DNA of 64,000 bases, taken from the NCBI GenBank assembly GCA_025352825.1, contig JANXSG010000239.1, positions 1 through 64,000 on the forward strand, in the 5' to 3' direction. The position numbers were made by a program, and so were the translations under genes. Numbering within the stretch: the first letter of the stretch is position 1; every line of letters begins with the position of its first letter. The DNA is from Chthonomonadaceae bacterium (GTDB lineage: Bacteria > Armatimonadota > Chthonomonadetes > Chthonomonadales > Chthonomonadaceae). The notes beneath the pieces were generated by a model. That model worked only from the letters and a program-made list of their open reading frames with translations. It searched no databases and was not told the origin of the DNA. Shown piece by piece: positions 20,959-31,156 of the stretch.

Positions 20959-21120
20959 TCCTTTCACACAGTTCTTTTCTTCTTGGCACTAGTGTTCAAT
21001 ACCTGCTCCTGCCGGCAGGGCAACTTCACGCCTCTTCCTAATCTTCAATCAATACCTGCCAATAATACTAGGTACATCTTCTCAAACAAATCGTTGAGCA
21101 CCAGCTATATTGGAGATTTT

Positions 21121-23077
21121 CATGATTTTCAGCAGTAGAAATATACTTTTTGCAAGCTGGGTTACACTTATATTTTTCAGATCAATTTGTCCTGGTTATT
21201 GTCAGGAACGCCACACCTCAACTGATACGGAACTCTTGATGGCCACCGAACAGACGGTTATCACTGTCACCAAGAAAGCTCAGCGAATAAGCGACTCCCC
21301 GTCTGCGGTTAGCGTTATCACAGATGAGCAGATACGAGCGTCCGGAGCAACCAATCTCCTTGACCTGCTGCGATATGTACCTGGTGTGGATGTCATGGAA
21401 TCGAATCGATCCGTGGGTAATGTTTCTATTCGCGGTTTCAACTCCAAATATTCTAATAAACTGTTGGTAATGGTAGATGGACGATCAATATACTACGATT
21501 TCAATGGAGGAGTGCTCTGGTTTTTAAACGGACTAACCCTGTCTCAGATCAAACGTATCGAGATAGTGCGCGGCCCTGGTTCAGCGCTTTATGGGGCAAA
21601 CGCATTCAATGGTGTCATCAACATCATTACAAAGACGCCCAGTGAACTTCTATCTGAAGAACTAAAGTCCAGCATACGCTCGTTCTTCGGTACACAGGAT
21701 AGCAACTTTTCTGAGTTCCAGACCGCGGTTGGAGATCCCAAAAATTTATCTTTCTCGTTTAAAGCTGCTTATAACCACTCTCTCGGATATGGCCGAAAAA
21801 CAGCCGTACAAGTGCGCGACAGCTACTACATACCTATTGTAAACGCAGATATCGAAAAGAAACTTCGTAATGCATCTTTAATTCTATCTGCAGGGACATC
21901 TGATTCGACATCAGACTTTGTTCAAGATTTTGATATTAAGAATGGCAATTTCCATCGAAGCTTTCTCAGTTTGGCGTATCGTGAAGAAAAAACAAGAAAC
22001 CCTGTATCTGCAAAACTCTATATGAACTCACTAGTCCTCACAGAACCTACTTTAAAGGACCTGGATTCGGTATCTTATGATGTTGAAGTACAGCAGACAC
22101 GCTCACTTTCGCCATCTAACAGTATTGTATATGGCGGCAGCTATCGGCGTCTGCAGGAACGCTCTGTATTGACCAATCCGAATCTCCTCCATGGTCAAGA
22201 TTTATGGGCAGCGTTTGCACAGGATGATCAGCATCTTGGAAAACATACCAATATCTTCTCAGGGCTTAGATTTGATCATCACCCGCTATACGGTACAAAC
22301 ATTACTCCTCGTATTAGTATTGTGGAACATCTTAAAGTAAGACAGACCTTGCGGGCTTCATTTGGGATGGCTTTCCGAACTCCTACCCTTTTCGACGCGT
22401 ATGCATTCATGCCTTATAATTTTTTTGATCCCAATGTAATAACCTTACTGCAGGGCAATCTTAACGCAAAACCCGAGCGCCTGACAAGTTGGGAACTAGG
22501 CTATCGTAAGGAGATGCACAATGGGTACTTCGGAACCAATCTCTTTTACAACAAAATTTCAGATATGCTCAGTCAGATTCCAACACAGTTCGATTCAAAC
22601 GGAGTACCCACTGTCATAACTGCCTTAAATGCTAAAGGAGCGCACGCAGCGGGTTTGGAAATTGAATCTGAAATGCGTCTGAGCCCTCGAAATAAAATTT
22701 TGTTAAATTATGCTTATCAAGATGCGGTCGATACGTTGGGATCAAGGATAGATTTCACTCCTGTACACAAATTCAATGCCTCAATAACTTCCTCACTCAA
22801 TAAACGCTGGGAGCTATTTTTAGGGATGCACTACGTAAGTTCGTCAGTCTTCCACACAGCTTCATCCCTCCTCAAAGTACAGCCGTACACACGTGTGGAC
22901 GCCAGGTTTGGATACAAATTAGGGAAAAGCAACAATCCCTGGACACTATCTCTGGTAGCCACTAACCTATTTGATGATCGCCACTATGAATTCCCATTAA
23001 CCTCAGGTCCATCGACTACCCCTCAGGTCGCACAACTACGCAGATCCTTATATATTGCACTCAGCGGTGGCTTCTAG
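21121..23077 (+). CDS. TonB-dependent outer-membrane receptor
   Basis: Plug 'SDSPSAVSVITDEQIRASGATNLLDLLRYVPGVDV', 'IEIVRGPGSALYGANAFNGVINIITKTP'; C-terminal beta-barrel 'WTLSLVATNLFDDRHYEF'. Confidence 0.93.
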
Positions 23078-23155
23078 AGGATGTAAGATCTATTCATATT
23101 TTGGTCGCGGCAGTCAAAAATCCGGTGCTGCATTTGTTAAGCCCATCTCCGATAA

Positions 23156-23302
23156 GGCGCGGCACTAAAGTACCGGTCTGGAAATGCAAAGCCCATCTCC
23201 GTTTGCTTAGGCTCACTGCATGGGCTGCAATATCGATTATGCACATCCCGCCCGCAGGGCGGTTGGCCGCAGACCTCCCAGACGTGTACTTCAGTGCCCG
23301 GC
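23156..23302. repeat. Palindromic intergenic element with inverted ~26-bp arms
   Basis: 23278-23302 ccagacgtgtacttcagtgcccggc matches, inverted, 23156-23181; internal cccgcccgcagggcgg; related sequence at 8416-8456. Confidence 0.65.
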
Positions 23303-23400
23303 ACAAAAAGGCACTGCAAAACCAATAGCTTGCGGTTTACGCCAGTTCCTTTCCGAACTACGAAAGCAGGAACCATGAACAGTATGGGGAATTATACTCC

Positions 23401-24381
23401 ATGCCAGAAATCCAGGATCATGTCGAAAGTTTCATAAGCTACATCCAGACGGAACGCGGGATGTCTCCCCATACGGTTTCTGCCTATCGTATTGATTTGG
23501 ATCAGTTTACTCTGTTAGCGATGCAGCGAGGAGCACGCCTGGCAGAACACATCACCGAAAGCCATGCTTTTTCCTGGATAGCCAGGCTTCAGTCGGATGC
23601 CGCGGCAGAAAACACCATTGCGCGCAAGATAACCGCGCTCCGATCTTTTGCAAAATTTCTGGTGATGGAGGATACTCGCCCGGATGACTTCATGAGCGGG
23701 ATAGATGGCCGGAAACGACCGAGGAAACTACCTCGAACTCTCTCTTCATCCAAAGTACGAAGGCTGCTCGATACTATCGAAAACAGCGGCCCGCATACTC
23801 TTCGAGATAGAGCTCTGTGTGAAATGCTCTATGCCACCGGGCTGCGTGTGGGGGAGCTTACCGCTCTCTCGATAGATGATGTAGATATGAAAGCGCATAC
23901 TCTCCGCTGCCTCGGTAAGGGCCGCAAGGAACGTATTGTACCCATTGCCTCCTCCACGTGTATTCTAATTTCGCTATATCTTGCGCAGCGCGCTAAGTTC
24001 ATCAAGGATATGTTGATGATCGTTCCCGGGCGAAAACCACGCATCCAAAAACGCCACGATCTCACTCTGGCAGAGGCAGGAAGCTGCTTCCTTTTCCCCG
24101 ACTCCAAAGGCCGCATGATGACAAGGCAGCAAATAAGGTTAATCCTGAAGAGCTACGCACGACATGCCAATCTATCTGAGAATATCACACCTCATGTTTT
24201 GCGCCACTCCTTCGCATCCCACCTGCTTGCTAATGGAGCCGATCTGCGAATAATTCAAGAGCTTCTCGGCCATAAACAAGTCACCACCACGGAAATCTAT
24301 ACCCATGTCACCAACGAACGCCTCCGTGAAGTCTACAAAAAATCACATCCCCGTGCCATCCTGCATCCCCAAAAAGATTAG
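23401..24381 (+). CDS. xerD: Tyrosine recombinase XerD/XerC-like
   Basis: 'ATGLRVGELTALSIDDVD', 'HVLRHSFASHLLANGADLRIIQELLGHKQVTTTEIYTHV', 'YKKSHPRA' C-terminus. Confidence 0.88.
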   Translation: MPEIQDHVESFISYIQTERGMSPHTVSAYRIDLDQFTLLAMQRGARLAEHITESHAFSWIARLQSDAAAENTIARKITALRSFAKFLVMEDTRPDDFMSGIDGRKRPRKLPRTLSSSKVRRLLDTIENSGPHTLRDRALCEMLYATGLRVGELTALSIDDVDMKAHTLRCLGKGRKERIVPIASSTCILISLYLAQRAKFIKDMLMIVPGRKPRIQKRHDLTLAEAGSCFLFPDSKGRMMTRQQIRLILKSYARHANLSENITPHVLRHSFASHLLANGADLRIIQELLGHKQVTTTEIYTHVTNERLREVYKKSHPRAILHPQKD

Positions 24382-24401
24382 AGTGAGCTCGTTTCACGCA
24401 T

Positions 24402-24570
24402 AAGATCGATACCGCTCCGACTGCCGTGAGCCGGTTCTCAGCGTCGTAGGTCATCGTCGTAACGGAATAGTGGGATTGACGTTATTATCGTAGGTGTTAG
24501 CTGTGCTCTGGTTCGAACTGTTGTATGTTTTAGTTACTCCCCTGAACGTTGTTGCGCTGCCTGCTGTATC
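24402..24570 (-). pseudogene. RHS/YD-repeat protein remnant (frameshifted)
   Basis: Reverse complement reads DTAGSATTFRGVTKTYNSSNQSTANTYDNNVNPTI then, after a frame change, VTTMTYDAENRLTAVGAVSIL; 'TYDAENRLTAVG' is typical of RHS repeats. Confidence 0.8.
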
Positions 24571-24598
24571 TTAACAGAATGCATGATTGCTTGATAGC

Positions 24599-25018
24599 CT
24601 ATGGCAAAAGATCGAAATTGGCGCCAAGATTATCTTGGGATTCCAAGACAATTAGTCCCGCTTTTGCATCCAGCAGATCTGCTAACGTTTGCTTGTCGCG
24701 AATAGTATATTCGAGATAAGTTATTTCATTTCTATCTTCCGGATGAGATTACACATCGATACACTCGGCAAGTCGACGAACTCCTGCAAAGAGCCATCGT
24801 GCAGGTCTGTCGTCACATGTATGTCCGGAATCCTTATCAGCTTTTTCTTCTAACTGTCCTATCTCATCCGCCTTAGAATATGCCTCATCAACACTCCTAG
24901 CGGATATTAAATAGATATTTTCCCAAACATTATAGTAATCTTGAATACCATCCAAAAATTCACTATATAGAAGAATGTGAGCTGCATACCAACGGCTTGC
25001 CTCATCAGTATTACTCAT
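24599..25018 (-). pseudogene. DUF4288-like protein interrupted by an in-frame TAA (24749-24751)
   Basis: MSNTDEASRWYAAHILLYSEFLDG...ENIYLISARSVDEAYSKADEIGQ...ARWLFAGVRRLAECIDV*SHPEDRNEITYLEYTIRDKQTLADLLDAKAGLIVLESQDNLGANFDLLP*; both halves in one frame. Confidence 0.65.
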
Positions 25019-25207
25019 TTTTGTATTCTCGTCCTGCCCATCTTGGTTTTCCATAACATCCGAAATATATTTGAACTGAGTATTCATACTTGCCCGCCTG
25101 CCGTCGTTATTGCAACTAGACGAAACCGTCTGCGCGCCCGTCAACCCAGTTTAGCTGGAGATGTTGATATACAATTAATGTTTCGAGTTTTCCATTTGTA
25201 ATGACAA

Positions 25208-25423
25208 TTAAATATTAATAGACATATAATTGAAATTTTTATTCAAAGTATTTACTATTTCCAAACATTGCTCATGAGATAAAAAAATACTTGCGTCGCC
25301 ACGTCTCTGTTCTGTGACAACTATTTCAAACTCCGATTCTGATGAGTATATCAGTATATCCGCCTGATCTGTTCGCTCCGAATCAAGCCCTATAAGAGAA
25401 ATTACTAATTGTCGTTTTTTCAA
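25208..25423 (-). CDS. Small hypothetical protein (71 aa)
   Basis: TTG start preceded by TAGGAGCTCAGA; 'ILIYSSESEFEIVVTEQRRGDASIFLSHEQCLEIVNTL'. Confidence 0.55.
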   Translation of the reverse strand: MKKRQLVISLIGLDSERTDQADILIYSSESEFEIVVTEQRRGDASIFLSHEQCLEIVNTLNKNFNYMSINI

Positions 25424-25629
25424 TCTGAGCTCCTACAATTTATATCTTTATATCAAATACACCACGCATAGCTTTCGAAATCAGCACGGGCAACCTCAAA
25501 ATTTTTTAGTCAATCGGCTAGTTAAATCCTCCAATCACCACGTCATAACCTAGCAGGAAAGATCAGCCACCAGCACGAACTCTATATAGACTGTCGTAAT
25601 TCTGTTCAAGGAGTACTTTCGAAACCTAT

Positions 25630-27270
25630 ATGGAGACGCACTGGGCCATCGATCTGGGGACTACGAATACGCTCATCGCCAGATGGGTTGGTACACACGC
25701 TGCAACTATCGCGCTGGAGGAAATAGCCGATTTCGAACCGGCATGGCAGACTCCGCTTGTACCCTCAGCAATATATTTCCAAGATACTCAGCGAGCCATC
25801 ATTGGTCGGCCAGCGCTTGCAGCCCGAGAAATTATCCATCCTGGCGATCTGCAATCTCTAGGGCCGCTTGCCCGCTCTTTCAAGAAGACTTTAGCCCGCT
25901 CCAGTCAGCAGGCAGTCGCCCAGTTAGGTTCAGAAACTATCTCTGCACGGCTGTGTGCCACCATCTTTCTGCGTGAGCTGCTGGAGGCTACAGGGGAATA
26001 TGAGCGGCAGAGATCCGTACCCAATCAAAACGCCCTGAAGAGGATGATAGCCGCACTTCGCTGGTGGCGGAAAGAAGGCCAGGTTACCAATCTCACGATG
26101 ACAGTGCCCGTCGAAAGCTACGAACCGTACCGCGCCGAACTCTCTCAGATTGCAAAAAAACTCGGAGTCACCCGCTTCAAAGTGCTCGATGAACCGGTTG
26201 CTGCCGCGCTCGGATATGGAGTCGATCTCACAGAAGAGAAGCACATCATGGTTGTCGATTTCGGGGGCGGCACTCTCGATTTGGCTGTAGTGCGTACCCA
26301 TCCTCCTAATTCTGGCGGCAGAGATGGCGACCCTGGCCAGCACAGAGCGACACTGCTGGCAGCGCGTGGTATGAACCTGGGTGGAGAGACGGTAGATAGC
26401 TGGATTGCAGACCTCGGATGCGAAAAGCTTCGAGCGCATCAATCGACACTTCGGCCGGTTCTTTTAGAGCAGGCAGAAACCATCAAAAAGGATTTAAGCA
26501 ACAAAGCGAACGTTGCCGACAGCAGCTATTTTCTATTGCAAGGGGGCAGCCGCATCGAGGTCACAAGGCAGGAGTTCCTCACGATGCTGGATGACCGGGG
26601 ACTCTACAAATCGCTTGAAACTCTTTCCGACGCCACCCTGGACGACTGCAAGCACGAAATTCATGAATCGGATCTGGATGCAGTTCTCCTGGTAGGAGGC
26701 TCCACCCTGCTGCCGGGTGTTCGTGAACTATTCGAAAAGATGTACGGGCCTCAGAGGGTGCACTACTGGGAGCCATTTGAAGCAGTGGTCAAAGGAGCAG
26801 CCATATTTGGAGCCGGGTTCAGTGTTGATCAGATCGTCCATCACGACTACGCGATTAGAGTTTATAACGATGCTCAGCAGCGCCCGGAATACGAGCGGCT
26901 GGTGAAGCGAGGTACCAGCTACCCCACTCCCAATCCATTTGTGACGCGCTACTACGCTGTCACGGAGGGTCAGCAGCTATTTCGGCTTCCCATCTGCGAG
27001 GTAGGATATGGCGGCCGACTCTCACTGCCCTGGAATAAACGCATGAATGGGAACGAGTACTGGATTCCTAATGGACAGGAAGAGGGAGAATGTGTCGTCA
27101 CCCTTAATGAGGGAGATGCTCTCAAACTTGCTCCGCCTGGCTCCGGCCAGCAGGCAAGGCTTCGAATCGATTTTACCATTGATGAGAACAGATGGCTGTG
27201 TGCCACTATTCACGACTTGCTGAAACAACGCGATTTACGCACGGATTCTCAAGTAGTCCTGCTGCGATAA
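25630..27270 (+). CDS. Hsp70 family (DnaK-like) protein
   Basis: 'HWAIDLGTTNTLIARW', 'VTRFKVLDEPVAAALGYGVD...IMVVDFGGGTLDLAVV', 'DAVLLVGGSTLLPGVRELFEKMYG'. Confidence 0.93.
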   Translation: METHWAIDLGTTNTLIARWVGTHAATIALEEIADFEPAWQTPLVPSAIYFQDTQRAIIGRPALAAREIIHPGDLQSLGPLARSFKKTLARSSQQAVAQLGSETISARLCATIFLRELLEATGEYERQRSVPNQNALKRMIAALRWWRKEGQVTNLTMTVPVESYEPYRAELSQIAKKLGVTRFKVLDEPVAAALGYGVDLTEEKHIMVVDFGGGTLDLAVVRTHPPNSGGRDGDPGQHRATLLAARGMNLGGETVDSWIADLGCEKLRAHQSTLRPVLLEQAETIKKDLSNKANVADSSYFLLQGGSRIEVTRQEFLTMLDDRGLYKSLETLSDATLDDCKHEIHESDLDAVLLVGGSTLLPGVRELFEKMYGPQRVHYWEPFEAVVKGAAIFGAGFSVDQIVHHDYAIRVYNDAQQRPEYERLVKRGTSYPTPNPFVTRYYAVTEGQQLFRLPICEVGYGGRLSLPWNKRMNGNEYWIPNGQEEGECVVTLNEGDALKLAPPGSGQQARLRIDFTIDENRWLCATIHDLLKQRDLRTDSQVVLLR

Positions 27271-27285
27271 CTGGGAGAAACAAAA

Positions 27286-28803
27286 ATGTCCACCGAACGC
27301 GATACTGGTTTGGAAGCCCTTCAACGAGGCGACACTGTCTCCGCGATCTCGCTCCTGGAGCAGGCTTGCCAGATCGAACCAAACGATTTTCAATCACATC
27401 TCTATCTGGGAGCAGCCTATGGCCAATCCAATCGGCATGAAGAAGCGGTGCAGTCCATCACACGTGCGGTTCAGCTAGAGCCTGGTAATGCATCCGCTCG
27501 ATTTAACCTCGGAATCGCACTCGAACATGCCGGCTGGCCAAATGAGGCGGTCACAGTATTTCAGCAGGCAATAATGCTTCAGCCGGACTACCTCAAAGCT
27601 TCGGAGGCTCTGGCGCGACTCCAGGCAGCATCGCCCCAGACAACGATTATCCAAAACACTGCCCCGCAGCAGACATCGCAAATAGCTCCTCAGCAAGGTG
27701 GACTTGGATCCTATCAATCAGGCGGAGAGTCCTCTCAGCCAGACTACGGAGCCTCTGCATCCTATGGTTCTCAGCAGCCTCTCCCCGGCACGCACCACCC
27801 TGCAGATGGCGGAGTTCCTCCCTCGCCTGGAATGCCGGGCTCATCAGTCTATGGTGCATCCCCGTATGTGGCATCTCCCTATCCTGTCGCAAATAGTAAT
27901 TTTCAGATGCGTCCGGTCTATGAAGACACCTTCTCGCTCGCACAGGCAGCGAAAGACTGGATTGCGCTGTTGAAATCTCCCACACAATTCTTTGAAAATC
28001 AAGTGGATCGTGAAGGATTAAAAGCTCCCATGGCCATGATAGTTTTCTACTGCCTGGTAACACTTCCTTCAGTTTTGATAGGTAGCCTCATGGCTGGGCA
28101 AAGTATACTTCCAGTGCTTGTTAAACAACTGTTCTCACCTCTTATCATGATCATTGTATTCCTTGTTCCGGCTTTGTTAATTCATGCTGTCGGTAAGATG
28201 TTTGGCAATTCAGCAGCATATTCGGGCAGCTTTCGAGCTTTAGTGTACTCATGCGCACCCTTGTATTTGATTACGATAATTTACGCGCTTATCTTGCCTA
28301 GCGCATTAGCTCCACTTACTAAAGCCAGCCAACCTGCTGGCTCGACAGTATCAAACTCCACGTTTAAATCCGAACGGTTAGTTCTCATTCAGAGTACTAA
28401 TGATGGTACGGACACCCAGACCCCACCACCCAGCGTTCGTAGAGGTAGAACGAATAGTCCATCCTCGATTGACGGCCAGCAGAATAACCCTGGGATGCCA
28501 GGTTCTCCGCGTATTCCTGGAGTTCCACAAAATCCGTTCGGAAATAGTTCAATAGGAACGAATCCGATGCCTAGTTTGACTGGCGGATTACTGATAATTG
28601 TGCTGCTGGTTATTATCGCCTTAATCTGGAGCTTTATACTTCAGGTGATGGGGATTTCCTCCATACAGCGTATTTCTACTGGTGCCGCTGTTGGAACAAT
28701 AATCATCTCAAATATAATTTCATTCGTAATTGTATTTGGTTTAATGATGATACTCGGAGCTGCTATGTTTGCAGCATTGGCAGGCAGTGGAGGAATACAC
28801 TAA
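27286..28803 (+). CDS. TPR-repeat protein with C-terminal Yip1-like multi-TM domain
   Basis: TPR units 'FQSHLYLGAAYGQSNRHEEAVQSITRAVQLEPGNASARFNLGIALEHAG'; Pro/Gly/Gln linker; 'FFENQVDREGLKAPMAMIVFYCLVTLP' and several TM segments. Confidence 0.82.
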   Translation: MSTERDTGLEALQRGDTVSAISLLEQACQIEPNDFQSHLYLGAAYGQSNRHEEAVQSITRAVQLEPGNASARFNLGIALEHAGWPNEAVTVFQQAIMLQPDYLKASEALARLQAASPQTTIIQNTAPQQTSQIAPQQGGLGSYQSGGESSQPDYGASASYGSQQPLPGTHHPADGGVPPSPGMPGSSVYGASPYVASPYPVANSNFQMRPVYEDTFSLAQAAKDWIALLKSPTQFFENQVDREGLKAPMAMIVFYCLVTLPSVLIGSLMAGQSILPVLVKQLFSPLIMIIVFLVPALLIHAVGKMFGNSAAYSGSFRALVYSCAPLYLITIIYALILPSALAPLTKASQPAGSTVSNSTFKSERLVLIQSTNDGTDTQTPPPSVRRGRTNSPSSIDGQQNNPGMPGSPRIPGVPQNPFGNSSIGTNPMPSLTGGLLIIVLLVIIALIWSFILQVMGISSIQRISTGAAVGTIIISNIISFVIVFGLMMILGAAMFAALAGSGGIH

Positions 28804-28846
28804 CTTTATGTCTTTAGCAGCACCCTTGCAAATCAGGAGAATATAT

Positions 28847-29632
28847 ATGAATAAACACAAATTATTAACGCTCATACTTACTGCACTGTTAATCGCATCT
28901 TTCCTGCCATTCTGCTCAACTGCAGTCGCATCTGAAAAAACAACTGTCAACAGCAAATCAGACGCCTCAGCGCTGCAAACTGGTTTCTTACTAAAAACAG
29001 TTCAAAGGGAAGGCAAGCCCTACCGATATGTAATCTACGTACCTGCCGATTACGATCCCCAAAAAGCATATCCTACGATCATCTTTCTCAATGGCGCTGG
29101 TGAATGCGGATTGGATGGATTCAAGCAGGTTGCACAGGGAATAGGCACGGCGGTGATGTTCGATACGGAACACTGGCCATTCCTAATTATGTTTCCGCAA
29201 AAACCGAGTATCGGCGAGACCTGGTTACAAAACGACGATCTCATCCTGGCGGAACTCAAAGCAGTCAAAAACGACTACCGCGTCGATGAGGATAGATTGT
29301 ATCTAACCGGACTTTCTCAGGGGGGATATGGAACCTGGGCGATTGCAGCCAAATATCCTGATATGTTCGCAGCCATCGTCCCTATTTGTGGCGGTGGAGA
29401 TAAAGAGATGGTAAAAACACTCAAATCACTGCCAGTGTGGGCATTCCATGGGGCCGCCGACACAACAGTCCCTCCAGTTCTCAGTGAATCTATGGTACAG
29501 TATCTCAAAGAAGCGGGCGGAGATGCTAAACTAACTCTCTACCCAGGCGTGGGCCATAACTCCTGGGACAATGCCTATCGCAAAGAGAAACTGTACGATT
29601 GGTTCCTCTCACACAAACGTGCCAAACACTAA
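28847..29632 (+). CDS. Exported alpha/beta hydrolase (prolyl oligopeptidase/esterase-like)
   Basis: Signal peptide; 'YVPADYDPQKAYPTIIFLNGAGECG', nucleophile elbow 'LTGLSQGGYGTWAIA', 'VWAFHGAADTTVPP', 'GVGHNSWDNAY'; ATG 28847 with AGGAGA upstream. Confidence 0.9.
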   Translation: MNKHKLLTLILTALLIASFLPFCSTAVASEKTTVNSKSDASALQTGFLLKTVQREGKPYRYVIYVPADYDPQKAYPTIIFLNGAGECGLDGFKQVAQGIGTAVMFDTEHWPFLIMFPQKPSIGETWLQNDDLILAELKAVKNDYRVDEDRLYLTGLSQGGYGTWAIAAKYPDMFAAIVPICGGGDKEMVKTLKSLPVWAFHGAADTTVPPVLSESMVQYLKEAGGDAKLTLYPGVGHNSWDNAYRKEKLYDWFLSHKRAKH

Positions 29633-29641
29633 ATTTATAGG

Positions 29642-31113
29642 ATGACACTATCAAAATAACGGATTCAACTTTAGAGCGCGCGATTCGAAATCTGCCTTCA
29701 CGCACCATTTCGGCAGCTGCAGAGATCCTCACCCACTGGGAACTGGAACGAGAAGCTGGCCCCCTGGATCATGTTGTCTCTGCAGAATTCAGATCGCGAA
29801 AAGCCCTCAACTCCCGCGAACGAAGATGGATTTCAGAAGCAGTATTTGGCACGGTACGAAACCTTCTTCGCCAGCAGTTCATTTTGGAAAAAATGTCCTT
29901 GCCTGCCAGCACAGATAACCTTATCAGGCTGTGGGCATCTCCCGGAGGTCATCCTGAAGGTTATCTGCTCCCCGAAGATGCCGCTTTTACCATGCCAGAA
30001 GCGCTGCTTCCATTGAAAGAGCTGCAAGCAGCGCTTGCTCTTTTACCAGATCCTTCCGACTCCAAAGCATACCTACGCATTTCGCTCTCATTTCCAGAAG
30101 TGATCGCTGCTGAACTGGAACATTTCTTTGGGGAAGATGCCTTAGACGCTGCCAGAGCTTTGAATAGCCCCGCACCGCTCACCCTCCGCCTCAATCCACT
30201 CAAATCGAGCATGGTGTCTGTACGAAATGCAATCCCAGAGTCTACCCTTACTCAGTATTCGCCATGGGCATTGGAGTTGTCGCACCGAGTAAACATATAC
30301 AACATGCCAGGATATCGAGGTGGATGGTTTGAGGTTCAGGATGAGGCTAGCCAACTGGTAGCGCTTCTTACCAATGTTCTCCCTGGCCAGACTGTTATCG
30401 AGGTCGGTTCCGGGGCTGGGGGTAAATCTCTCGCAATGGCTGCCCTCATGGAGTCACAAGGTGTGATAGCTGCTATCGATAACTCTACACAACGCATGGA
30501 AGAGCTGAAAAAACGATCTACACGAGCTGGGGTAGACTGCATCACTCCCTGCAAAGTCTCTGAAGACATGGCTGGTAACTGGACATCCATGGGTGCTGTA
30601 ACCCAGACACTGGAACGCCTTCGTAATAAGGCGGATGTGGTACTGGTAGATGCGCCATGTACTGGCAGTGGCACCATCAGGCGCAGTCCAGACCTGAAGT
30701 GGAGAGAAGTGAACTTAAAATCAATTCTAGCGGTGCAGCTCGATCTTTTGGTTCGCGGTGCGATGTACGTCGCGCCGAGTGGTTCTCTTATCTACATCAC
30801 CTGTGCGGTAGAACGATCACAGAATGAAGAAATAGTCGAAAAGTTTCTCGATACGGATATAGGCAGCCAGTTCAAACTCGACACTTATCAAGAACGACTC
30901 GCGTCGGGATATAAAAGGGCGCTGACTATGGCTGCTCGCCCCACCAAATCGGCAAAACAACGTTCGCGAGCTACATGGGAAGCAGACCAGATTTCTGGAA
31001 CATCGCAGGTCATCCCAGATTTTTCTACACTTGCTTCTGGGCTCTACCTTAGATCGTGGCCACATCTGCATCGTATGGATGGTTTCTTCGGTGCGTGTCT
31101 TAAAAGAATTTAG
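29642..31113 (+). CDS. rsmB: 16S rRNA (cytosine) methyltransferase RsmB/Sun, N-terminus frameshifted or non-AUG
   Basis: SAM motifs 'VIEVGSGAGGKSLAMAALM', 'VVLVDAPCTGSGTIRRSPDLKW', 'ITCAVERSQNEEIVEKFL'. NusB-like N-terminal domain is open in frame from 29641 but the only early ATG (29642) is in another frame; ORF-track start 29884 is too late. Confidence 0.88.
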
Positions 31114-31156
31114 GTTTCATTATTTCCCCTCGTACAGAGGAACAAGGACTCCGAGA

